Shown here piece by piece: positions 42,887 to 49,866 of a stretch of DNA of 64,000 bases (position 1 is its first letter; every line of letters begins with the position of its first letter). Made by a program: the position numbers and the translations under genes. This DNA is from JADGHX01 sp035760965. GTDB lineage: Bacteria > Pseudomonadota > Gammaproteobacteria > Steroidobacterales > Steroidobacteraceae. The DNA is taken from contig DASTRY010000030.1 of assembly GCA_035760965.1 (NCBI GenBank), positions 1 to 64,000 of the forward strand, given 5' to 3'. Under the pieces are notes generated by a model. That model searched no databases, was not told the DNA's origin, and was given only the letters and a program-made list of their open reading frames with translations.

Positions 42887-43720
42887 TCAGCTGCGGCGCT
42901 TGTTGATGTCGTACGTGCCGAGGCCGGGCTTGTAGCTCTTCTCGTCGATGAACTGTCGGATGCCTTCCTTGCGGCCCTCGTTGTCGAAGAAGTTGGCCGC
43001 TTCCTGCGCGCGGATGAGGTAGTCCTCCGCGTTGTCGTAGGTCATCTCCTTCACGCGACGCACGGCATCCTTCGCCGCCTTGAGGGCGACCGGATTCTTC
43101 TTCAGCAGCACTTCGGCGAGCTGGATCACGCGGTTCTTCAGCTGCGCGAGCGGCACCGCCTCGTTGACGAGCTTCCACTCGGCCGCCTTCTTGCCGCTGA
43201 TCGCCTCACCGGTGAGCGTGTGATACATCGCATCGCGCATGCTCATGAGATCGATCGCGACCTTGGTCGCGCCGCCGCCGGGCAGAATGCCCCAGTTGAT
43301 CTCGGACAGCCCGAACTGCGCTTCTTCCGCCGCGATCGCGAGGTCGCACGCGAAGAGCGGACCGTAGCCGCCGCCGAAGCACCAGCCGTTCACCATGGCG
43401 ATGGTCGGCTTCTGGTACCAGCGGAGCTTGCGCCACCAGCGGTACGCCTCCGACTGCGCCTTGCGCGTGCCCTTCAGGCCCTGCGCCTCGGTCTCGCGGA
43501 AGTACTCCTGCAGGTCCATGCCCGCGCTCCACGCGGTGCCTTCGCCGGTGAGCACGAGCACGCCGACGTCCTCGCGAAACTCGAGCTCGTCGAGCACATC
43601 GAACATGCGGCGATTGACCTTCGGGCTCATCGCGTTGCGCTTCTCGGGGCGGTTGAAGTACACCCAGGCGATGCGGTTGGCCACTTCGAATTTGACGACG
43701 TCTTTCGGGTCGGAGCTCAT
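42887..43720 (-). CDS. p-Hydroxycinnamoyl-CoA hydratase/lyase (feruloyl-CoA hydratase-aldolase)
   Basis: Converts feruloyl-, caffeoyl- or coumaroyl-CoA to the benzaldehyde (such as vanillin) plus acetyl-CoA. 277 residues of the crotonase fold, strongly resembling HCHL: NRPEKRNAMSPKVNRRMFDV, TGEGTAWSAGMDLQEYFRET, KPTIAMVNGWCFGGGYGPLF, the catalytic Glu in FGLSEINWGILPGG and the Tyr region MTYDNAEDYLIRAQEA near the C-terminus. Where characterised HCHL has GGGFSPL, this reads GGGYGPL, so the active-site Ser is Gly. The ATG at 43720 is chosen; a GTG at 43726 is also in frame. A TTGACA -35 and a palindromic operator lie directly upstream. Confidence 0.88.
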   Translation of the reverse strand: MSSDPKDVVKFEVANRIAWVYFNRPEKRNAMSPKVNRRMFDVLDELEFREDVGVLVLTGEGTAWSAGMDLQEYFRETEAQGLKGTRKAQSEAYRWWRKLRWYQKPTIAMVNGWCFGGGYGPLFACDLAIAAEEAQFGLSEINWGILPGGGATKVAIDLMSMRDAMYHTLTGEAISGKKAAEWKLVNEAVPLAQLKNRVIQLAEVLLKKNPVALKAAKDAVRRVKEMTYDNAEDYLIRAQEAANFFDNEGRKEGIRQFIDEKSYKPGLGTYDINKRRS

Positions 43721-43731
43721 GGGCACGATCT

Positions 43732-43768
43732 CAGGTTACCTGATGTGATTGTCAAGTTACCTGATATG
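43732..43768. promoter_or_regulatory. Double operator and divergent promoter between the hydratase/lyase and MarR genes
   Basis: Two copies of CA(G/A)GTTACCTGAT(G/A)TG begin at 43732 and 43753, exactly 21 bases (two helical turns) apart. The first contains the near-perfect palindrome CAGGT-t-ACCTG. On the minus strand, TTGACA (43755-43750) and TGAGAT (43733-43728) with a 16-base spacer form a promoter for the hydratase/lyase. One operator overlaps the -10 side and the other overlaps the -35. This is a classic repressor arrangement for the adjacent MarR protein. Confidence 0.7.
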
Positions 43769-43783
43769 TGGAAGGATGGGAAG

Positions 43784-44254
43784 GTGGCCAGGAGCAATAT
43801 CGCGCAACGCACCGCCCCGCAGACGGACGCCGAGCCGCGCGTCGCGTACCTCATCGGCCGCCTGGAGCGCGCCGTCCGCCGGCGGATCAGCGAGACGCTG
43901 CTGCCGTTCAAGCTGTCGGTCGCGCAGTACACGGCGCTCTCGGTCATTCGCCGCCACGGGGAGTCCTCGAACGCGGACCTCGCGACGCGCGCGTTCATCA
44001 CGCCGCAGGCGATGAACGAGGTGGTCAAGGTGCTCGAGCAGCGCAAGCTCGTCACGCGGCGGCCCGATCCCTCCCACGGGCGCATCGTGAAACTCCTGCT
44101 GACGAAGCGCGGCAAGGAGGTGCTCGGGGCCTGCGATGCCGCCGTGCTGCGACTCGAGCAGAGGATGCTGGCCGGCTTCACCGCCGCCCAGCGCGAGGCG
44201 TTCCGCGAGGCGCTGCTCGGGTGCGCGCAGGCGCTCGAGAACGCGGCGAGCTGA
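43784..44254 (+). CDS. MarR-family transcriptional regulator
   Basis: 156 residues from a GTG at 43784 with GGAAGG 8 bases upstream. An ATG at 43766 is in frame but has no ribosome-binding site and lies inside the operator. The winged-helix domain shows LIGRLERAVRRRISETLLPF, LSVAQYTALSVIRRHGESSN, ADLATRAFITPQAMNEVVKV, LEQRKLVTRRPDPSHGRIVK and LLLTKRGKEVLGACDAAVLR. Known FerR/FerC-type MarR repressors of hydroxycinnamate genes release DNA on binding the CoA thioester; the divergent hydratase/lyase makes the same role likely here. Confidence 0.88.
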   Translation: MARSNIAQRTAPQTDAEPRVAYLIGRLERAVRRRISETLLPFKLSVAQYTALSVIRRHGESSNADLATRAFITPQAMNEVVKVLEQRKLVTRRPDPSHGRIVKLLLTKRGKEVLGACDAAVLRLEQRMLAGFTAAQREAFREALLGCAQALENAAS

Positions 44255-44310
44255 CGCCGATTCGACCGCGGGAGCGCCGCGCGCGGCATCTCGTGTACAG
44301 TCGCCGCTCC

Positions 44311-44877
44311 ATGAGCACGTCAAACTCCGCGCCGAGCGCCCGGCGCTTTCGCGACACCATGGGCCTCTTCGCCACCGGTGTGGCGGTCGTCATCACGGAA
44401 GTGGACGGCGAGGCGCTGGGCATGACCGTGAACGCCGTCGCATCGGTGTCGCTCGATCCGATGCTGGTGCTCTTCTGCCCGGGCAAGCAGACACGCATCG
44501 CCCACCATATCGAGCGGCTCACCGGATTCACGATCAACATTCTCCGGCACGAGCAGCAAGCGCTCTCCACGTACTTCGCGGGCAGCTGGCGCGAGCAGGC
44601 ACCGCCGCCCTATCGGCTCGTGCCCTCCCGCTCGGCGCCGCGCCTCGAGGGCTGCCTCGCCTGCATCGACTGCGAGAAGCACCAGATCATCGAGGCCGGC
44701 GATCACTGGCTCGTCCTCGGGCGTGTGATCGAGCTGCACACGGGCGTCCTGCCGCACCATCCGCTCATCTTCTATAGCGGGCGTTATCGGCCGGTGGATT
44801 TCTCCGAGAGCACCCCCGCGCCCGATCTCACGAACGTGCACGACGAGCCGGCGCATATCTTCTACGACCACCACTGA
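44311..44877 (+). CDS. Flavin reductase-like (FMN-binding split-barrel) protein
   Basis: 188 residues of the HpaC/flavin-reductase family: RRFRDTMGLFATGVAVVITE, GEALGMTVNAVASVSLDPML, LFCPGKQTRIAHHIERLTGF, INILRHEQQALSTYFAGS and HWLVLGRVIELHTGVLPHHP. It reduces FMN or FAD for two-component monooxygenases, or acts itself as a flavin oxidoreductase. It starts 56 bases after the MarR stop and may share its transcript, linking it to aromatic degradation. No partner oxygenase is present in the window. Confidence 0.87.
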   Translation: MSTSNSAPSARRFRDTMGLFATGVAVVITEVDGEALGMTVNAVASVSLDPMLVLFCPGKQTRIAHHIERLTGFTINILRHEQQALSTYFAGSWREQAPPPYRLVPSRSAPRLEGCLACIDCEKHQIIEAGDHWLVLGRVIELHTGVLPHHPLIFYSGRYRPVDFSESTPAPDLTNVHDEPAHIFYDHH

Positions 44878-45087
44878 AGCGCTCCGCGGCGAGCGGGCGC
44901 GAGAGCAGCAAAGACGTCGTCCGCGAAACGCGACAGCTCCCCTCTCTCGACCCGCGCACGGCACGCGCGCTCGTGCAGGCGCGCTTGACGCTCGGCACGT
45001 CCCGTGCTGATGCTTCGCGCGAGACGCACGCCCTTGGCACCCTCGAACCACAGGGAACCCGACGACTACAACCGGCTCCAGAGCGGC

Positions 45088-45429
45088 ATGAGCCAGCTCA
45101 CGCTGGCCAACGCGCTGCGGCTGCTGACGGGCCTCTGGGTGATGGAAGCACCCTTCGTGTACGCCCCGCTCGATGCGAACGCGGCGCCGATCTGGAACAA
45201 CTTGATCGTCGGCGGCTGCGTCGTCGTGCTGGCGACGATGCGGCTCGTCTTCGTGCGCGAGGCGCGCGCGTTCCGGATCGCGCACCTGCTGCTCGGGGTA
45301 TGGCTTGCGCTCTCGCCGTGGATCTTCGCGTACACCGAGGATCGCATGTATTTCTGGAACAGCATCGGCAGCGGGGTCCTCATCGCCGTGCTCGCGATCT
45401 GGAGCCTGGTTCGCTACCGCTCGAGCTGA
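45088..45429 (+). CDS. SPW-repeat small membrane protein
   Basis: 113 residues from the ATG at 45088; an in-frame ATG at 45004 would add 28 hydrophilic residues. Four hydrophobic segments carry the family marks LRLLTGLWVMEAPFVYAPLD and LLGVWLALSPWIFAYTEDRM, ending GSGVLIAVLAIWSLVRYRS. SPW proteins are inner-membrane proteins of unknown function. The gap 44878-45087 upstream shows no other gene. Confidence 0.75.
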   Translation: MSQLTLANALRLLTGLWVMEAPFVYAPLDANAAPIWNNLIVGGCVVVLATMRLVFVREARAFRIAHLLLGVWLALSPWIFAYTEDRMYFWNSIGSGVLIAVLAIWSLVRYRSS

Positions 45430-45460
45430 CCCCGGGGCACAGGGGCCGGCGCCCCACCAT

Positions 45461-45504
45461 GAGCCGAGGCCCTGCGAAACGTGAGCCGAAGCCCTGCGAA
45501 ACCT
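45461..45504. repeat. 22-bp tandem direct repeat
   Basis: GAGCCGAGGCCCTGCGAAAC and GAGCCGAAGCCCTGCGAAAC occur back to back with a 22-base period in the spacer between the SPW gene and the small lipoprotein gene. They could be an operator pair or a local duplication. Confidence 0.6.
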
Positions 45505-45563
45505 GGACGCCTCCGCATGGTCGAAAGGCAGCGCAAAGAGGCTATGGAAATAGGAGAACGCAG

Positions 45564-45830
45564 ATGTTGAGAGCGTTGTTGCTCGGGATGTGCACCGCCG
45601 GGTGGCTCGCCGCCTGTGCGACGGCCCCGTCTGCGCCCGATGCCGTTGCCCAGCGTACGGCCAACGCGGCTCGCGTCGACTGCCTCACCACCGGGACTCG
45701 CATCGCCCTCAAGGAAGGTGAGTGCGCGAACGTCCCAGGACGGGTCTTCACTCAAGAGGACCTGGAGCGCACCGGTGCCATCAACCCGGCCGAGGCACTG
45801 CGCATGCTGGATCCCTCGATCGGCCGCTAG
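45564..45830 (+). CDS. Small lipoprotein with a TonB-receptor-plug-like C-terminus
   Basis: 88 residues. TAGGAGAACGC gives a good ribosome-binding site. The signal ends GMCTAGWLAACATAPS (lipobox LAAC). The mature part has two cysteines spaced to form a loop (VDCLTTGTRIALKEGECANV). It ends FTQEDLERTGAINPAEALRM followed by LDPSI, which reads like the first conserved segment of a TonB-dependent receptor plug (compare YTIVTADQEQIRRANPKSTA of the receptor at 29093). The frame stops cleanly there with no barrel downstream. Function unknown. It may be a remnant of a receptor or a free plug-like protein. pqiA begins 96 bases later. Confidence 0.75.
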   Translation: MLRALLLGMCTAGWLAACATAPSAPDAVAQRTANAARVDCLTTGTRIALKEGECANVPGRVFTQEDLERTGAINPAEALRMLDPSIGR

Positions 45831-45926
45831 CCCATCCGCTAGACCGCCGGGGCACGATCCGGGACACTGCGGAACCGCGAAGCCCCAGCAAGCGTTGAGC
45901 TGTCTCTGAGGTACGGATAAGGGCCT

Positions 45927-47222
45927 TTGGTTACCGACCCGCCCGGTGCCCCGCACCGGGCTGAACGCATTGCGTGCCCGGATTGCGGGCTGATTCAGCG
46001 CCTGCCGGTCTCGGCTGGCCCCGAAATCGTCGAGTGCGCTCGATGCGAACGCGTGCTCTCGGGGCGCGCCGCCGGTCGGGTCGATCTGCCGCTCGCGCTC
46101 TCCTCCGGCGCGCTGCTCCTGCTGTTTCCCGCGATTCTTGCTCCGCTCCTGTCCGTGTCGACGCTCGGCGCCACGCGGCAGGGTTGGCTGATTTCCGGAG
46201 CTCAGGCGTTCGTTCACCAGGGCTACTGGGAGCTCGCGTCTCTGGTGCTGACCTGCGCCCTCGCGCTGCCTTTCCTCTACACGGGCGCGCTCATCTGCGT
46301 GCTCGGTGCCCTGCACTTCCGTCGCGAGATACCGGGCTCGAACGCGTTCCTCGGGTGGCTCTATCGCTGGGTGTTGCTGCTGCGACCGTGGATGATGATC
46401 GACGTGTTCCTCATCGGCGGCTTCGTCGCCTACACCCGCATCGACGCGGTGGCCTCGGTCGAAGTCGAGGTGGGAGGCTGGTGCCTTCTCGCAGCGACGA
46501 TGGTGCTGCTGCTCGCGTTGACGCAGGTCGACGATCGCACGGTATGGGGCGCCTTGCATCCGCACGCGGACGAGATTCCCCGGCGCAACGAGCCCGAGGA
46601 TCACGCACAGACCACCGTGCTCGCGCGCAGCGGGCCGCTGGCCTGCACGACGTGCGATCTCATCGTGCCGGCGACCGCGGAAGGCACGCGCTGCCCGCGA
46701 TGTCTCGCGCGCCTGCATCGACGCAAGCCGCAAGCGTTCCGACGCACGCTCGCCTTGCTGCTCGCAGGGTATCTGCTCTACATCCCGGCCAATCTGCTGC
46801 CCGTGCTCACGCTCGTGCAGGTGGGCAGCGTCGAGCACGACACGATCATCAGCGGCGTGCTCGAGCTCATCCGTAACGATCTGTGGCCGCTCGCGGTGAT
46901 CGTGTTCGTCGCGAGCATCGTGCTGCCGCTCATGAAGCTCCTCGGCTTGACGTGGATGCTGCTCGCGATCCAGCTGCGCTCGGGCTTTCTCCTGCGCGCG
47001 CGCACGCGCCTGTACCGCATGATCGACCTGATCGGCCGGTGGTCGAACATCGACGTCTACATGGGCTCGGTCCTGGTCGCGGTGCTGCAGTTCGGCAAGC
47101 TCACCTCGGTGCGCGCCGGCCCCGGGCTGGTAGCATTCGCGGCGGTCGTGGTGATCACGATGTTCGCGACGCTCACGTTCGACGCGCGACTCATGTGGGA
47201 TGCCGCGCGGAGCAGACATTGA
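45927..47222 (+). CDS. pqiA: PqiA-family intermembrane transport protein
   Basis: 431 residues, about eight membrane segments in two homologous halves. Each half is preceded by a zinc-ribbon-like cysteine pair: IACPDCGLIQRL with VECARCERVL, and LACTTCDLIVP with TRCPRCLARL. Conserved segments are LALSSGALLLLFPAILAPLL, LYIPANLLPVLTLVQVG, DTIISGVLELIRNDLWPLAV, FVASIVLPLMKLLGLTWML and IGRWSNIDVYMGSVLVAVLQ. The start is a TTG at 45927 preceded by GGATAAGGG. PqiA works with the PqiB MCE tunnel in lipid transport between the membranes. Confidence 0.92.
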   Translation: MVTDPPGAPHRAERIACPDCGLIQRLPVSAGPEIVECARCERVLSGRAAGRVDLPLALSSGALLLLFPAILAPLLSVSTLGATRQGWLISGAQAFVHQGYWELASLVLTCALALPFLYTGALICVLGALHFRREIPGSNAFLGWLYRWVLLLRPWMMIDVFLIGGFVAYTRIDAVASVEVEVGGWCLLAATMVLLLALTQVDDRTVWGALHPHADEIPRRNEPEDHAQTTVLARSGPLACTTCDLIVPATAEGTRCPRCLARLHRRKPQAFRRTLALLLAGYLLYIPANLLPVLTLVQVGSVEHDTIISGVLELIRNDLWPLAVIVFVASIVLPLMKLLGLTWMLLAIQLRSGFLLRARTRLYRMIDLIGRWSNIDVYMGSVLVAVLQFGKLTSVRAGPGLVAFAAVVVITMFATLTFDARLMWDAARSRH

Positions 47223-47230
47223 ACCAGCCG

Positions 47231-48841
47231 ATGGATCACGACGACGTTCCCGAAGCCCGCGTGCGCCGGCACCGCTGGTTCGCGTGGGTGTGGGCGGTGC
47301 CCATCCTGGCCGCGGCCATCGTGATCTGGCTGGCCGCGCGCTCGCTCGTCACGCGCGGGCCGGAGATCACCATTTCGTTTCACGAGGTGGATGGACTGCA
47401 GGCGCGCCAATCCACGATCCAGCATCGCGGCGTCACGGTCGGCACGGTGGAGCGGCTCGAGCTCGTGCCGGACATGTCGCGAGCGATCGTGCACGCGCGC
47501 GTCACGCGGGCAGCGGCGCCGTGGCTGAACGAGAACACGAAGTTCTACATCGTCTCGCCGCGCGTGAGTGTCGAGGGAATCTCGGGATTGTCGACGCTCG
47601 TCTCGGGCTCCTACATCGAGATGTCTCCTGCACCGGGGACGAAGACGAAGCGCGAGTTCGTCGGGTTGGACGCGGCGCCGGGAGTCGAGCCGAGCACGCC
47701 CGGCCGCGAGTTCACGATGACGACCTCGGACCTCGGCTCGTTGACCCGCGGCTCTCCGATCACGTATCGGGGCGTGTCCGTCGGCGAGGTGCAGGACTAC
47801 GCGATCGCGCCGGACGGTCAGAGCATCAAGGTCACCGCGTTCATTCGCGCGCCGTACGATCGGCTCGTGCACCCGGAGACTCGATTCTGGAACGCGGGCG
47901 GCTTCGACGTTTCGTTGGGCGCGCGCGGGGTGCGCATTCGCGCGAGCTCGTGGCAGCAGCTCCTTTCGGGAGGCATCGCATTCGAGACGCCGGCCAGCGC
48001 GCTCAATACTCCGGTGAGCGCGGCCGGTGCCACGTTCCCGCTCTACGAAAACCAGCGCGCCGCGATGCGCGTGCCGCGCACGGCGCGCGTCGTCTACGTT
48101 GCCGACTTCGAGGGCAATTTGCGTGGCGTCGATGCCGGCACGCCCGTCGAGCTCGAAGGCGTGGAGATCGGGCAGGTGCGCGAATCGCAGCTGCGCTACG
48201 ATGCGAAGGCGCACACGCTCACGACGCTCGTCACCCTCGAGATCGATCCCGATCGCATTCAGATTCAGAACATGCCGCGGCCGGCGAATGCCGATCCGGA
48301 CAAGGTGGCGCAGGAGTGGATCGAGACGCTCGTGGCGCACGGACTGCGCGCGCAGGCAACGACGGCGAACCTCATCACCGGGCTGAAGATCGTGGCGCTC
48401 GACATGGTGAAGGGCGCGCCGCCGGCGCGCGTCGAGCACGCCGATGAGTATCTCGAGCTGCCCACGACGTCCTCGCAAGACGTGGCGCAGATTCTCCAGA
48501 GCTTGCAGAACGTGCTGAACAATCTGGAGGGCGCGACCTCGGGGCCGGAGCTGCGGCACGCGATCAAGTCGCTGGACGACACGTTGACCCACCTCGACCA
48601 GCTCACGACGGATGTGCAACCGGACGTGAAAGAGCTGATTCGCAGCCTGCGCGCCACCTCCGATGCCGCGCAGAGCGCATTGCAGTCGGTGCACGGCCTC
48701 GTGGGCCAGGGCGGTGCGCCAGGGCCGGACTTGACGGAGCTGATGCAGCAGCTGACGGACGCGGCACGCGCCGTGCGCGGTCTCGCGGACTATCTCGACC
48801 GCCATCCCGAGGCGCTGCTTCGCGGGCGGCGTGGAGAGTGA
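47231..48841 (+). CDS. pqiB: PqiB-type MCE protein
   Basis: 536 residues. One N-terminal membrane helix (FAWVWAVPILAAAIVIWLAA) is followed by three MCE domains, at about 43-150 (ITISFHEVDGLQARQSTIQH; RGVTVGTVERLELVPD), 160-260 (RGSPITYRGVSVGEVQDYAI) and 285-385 (YVADFEGNLRGVDAGTPVEL; EGVEIGQVRESQLRYD). A long C-terminal helical region (about 420-525, LQSLQNVLNNLEGATSGPEL) forms the needle in the E. coli syringe-like complex. Three MCE domains is the PqiB number. It starts 8 bases after pqiA. Confidence 0.93.
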   Translation: MDHDDVPEARVRRHRWFAWVWAVPILAAAIVIWLAARSLVTRGPEITISFHEVDGLQARQSTIQHRGVTVGTVERLELVPDMSRAIVHARVTRAAAPWLNENTKFYIVSPRVSVEGISGLSTLVSGSYIEMSPAPGTKTKREFVGLDAAPGVEPSTPGREFTMTTSDLGSLTRGSPITYRGVSVGEVQDYAIAPDGQSIKVTAFIRAPYDRLVHPETRFWNAGGFDVSLGARGVRIRASSWQQLLSGGIAFETPASALNTPVSAAGATFPLYENQRAAMRVPRTARVVYVADFEGNLRGVDAGTPVELEGVEIGQVRESQLRYDAKAHTLTTLVTLEIDPDRIQIQNMPRPANADPDKVAQEWIETLVAHGLRAQATTANLITGLKIVALDMVKGAPPARVEHADEYLELPTTSSQDVAQILQSLQNVLNNLEGATSGPELRHAIKSLDDTLTHLDQLTTDVQPDVKELIRSLRATSDAAQSALQSVHGLVGQGGAPGPDLTELMQQLTDAARAVRGLADYLDRHPEALLRGRRGE

Positions 48842-48845
48842 AGGC

Positions 48846-49646
48846 ATGACGATCTCGAGCAAGCGCGCGGAGCAGGTGTCGGCGCAAGTAAGCGCGGGGC
48901 GCGCGCCTCTGCAGATGAACGCGTTGCACACCCGACACGCCATGCGACGATTCAGCGCGACGGCCGCCACTGCTGTGGTGGCTGCGCTTGCCTTGGTGGG
49001 GTGTGCATCGAGCCCGCCGCTGCAGTTCTACACGCTGAGCGAAGTTGCGCCGACATCGAACGCGGGGCCGACGACGCAGCCGCTGTTCATTCAAGTCGGG
49101 CGCGTGCGCATTCCCGGCGAGCTGGATCGCAACGAGATCGTGCAGCGGATCGACGCGACTCGGCTGCGCATCGCGGAGCAGGATCGATGGGCTGCGCCAC
49201 TGGGCGACATGATCCGACGCGTGCTGTCGGCGGACTTGCAGTCACGCGGCGCGACGCCCTTTGCCAATGAGAGCTCGAGCCCCGGCAGTGCGAGTGCGCG
49301 GGGCGCGGCTGGCGAGACAACGGCTGGCGAGGCGGCCAGCGCAGCGTCGGCGCCGCGCGGGACATCATCGAGCGCAGAAACCGCACCCGGGCCGGCATCG
49401 GGCGGAGTCAAAACGCTCGCCGTCAATCTCGACGAGCTCATGGGCGATGCGTCTTGCGCCGTGACGCTCCGCGCGTCGTGGGAGCTGCGCGCCTCGGGCG
49501 CCGGTGACACAGCGCCCGTCCGCAGCGGATACGAGACCATTGGCACGCCGCCCTCCTCCGGCACATGCACCGTCAGCGCTCTGCCGATGGCGATGAGTCA
49601 GGCGCTGGCGCAACTCAGCGAGCGCATTCTCGCCGCCGCACGCTGA
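48846..49646 (+). CDS. pqiC: PqiC-type outer-membrane lipoprotein
   Basis: Third component of the Pqi system. The signal (ATAATAVVAALALVGCASSP) ends in lipobox LVGC, then PLQFYTLSEVAP, PLFIQVGRVRIPGELDRNEI, VQRIDATRLRIAEQDRWAAP and LGDMIRRVLSADLQ match the PqiC/YmbA (ABC-type transport auxiliary) fold, closing with SGTCTVSALPMAMSQALAQL. A low-complexity Ala/Ser/Gly insert (about residues 137-185) breaks the domain. The ATG at 48846 has GAAGG close upstream, but an ATG at 48942 would give a normal-length lipoprotein signal and may be the true start. Confidence 0.85.
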   Translation: MTISSKRAEQVSAQVSAGRAPLQMNALHTRHAMRRFSATAATAVVAALALVGCASSPPLQFYTLSEVAPTSNAGPTTQPLFIQVGRVRIPGELDRNEIVQRIDATRLRIAEQDRWAAPLGDMIRRVLSADLQSRGATPFANESSSPGSASARGAAGETTAGEAASAASAPRGTSSSAETAPGPASGGVKTLAVNLDELMGDASCAVTLRASWELRASGAGDTAPVRSGYETIGTPPSSGTCTVSALPMAMSQALAQLSERILAAAR

Positions 49647-49808
49647 TTTCGAGCCGAACTCCGAGATCCGTGCCGATGATGCTGAGCCGATCCGCACATG
49701 CCGAGAGCAGCATGTTCGCTCGGGTGCGACGCATAATCGTCCGCCTGTGCGCCACACCTCGATCACACTGCGAAACACTCTTTCGAGCCGCCAAGTAGAC
49801 GAATGACA

Positions 49809-49839
49809 GCGGCCCCGCGCGCTCAGCGCACGGGGCCGC
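49809..49839 (-). terminator. Hairpin after the Arg-Gly-Tyr-rich BON gene
   Basis: GCGGCCCCG / CGGGGCCGC forms a 9-bp outer stem with an inner GCGC/GCGC pairing, 28 bases downstream of the minus-strand BON gene stop. Only a weak T-rich tail (TGTCATT) follows on the minus strand. The rest of the 220-base gap 49647-49866 shows nothing else. Confidence 0.5.
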
Positions 49840-49866
49840 CACATCTCCAGCCTCGATCCGTCCGCG

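Noticed and set aside
43766..43783. Upstream ATG of the MarR gene as the start
   Set aside because: It lies inside the operator repeat with no Shine-Dalgarno sequence, while the GTG at 43784 has GGAAGG 8 bases upstream. It remains possible.
47057..48970. 637-residue minus-strand open frame under pqiB
   Set aside because: Antisense to three clear MCE domains; Arg/His-rich noise.
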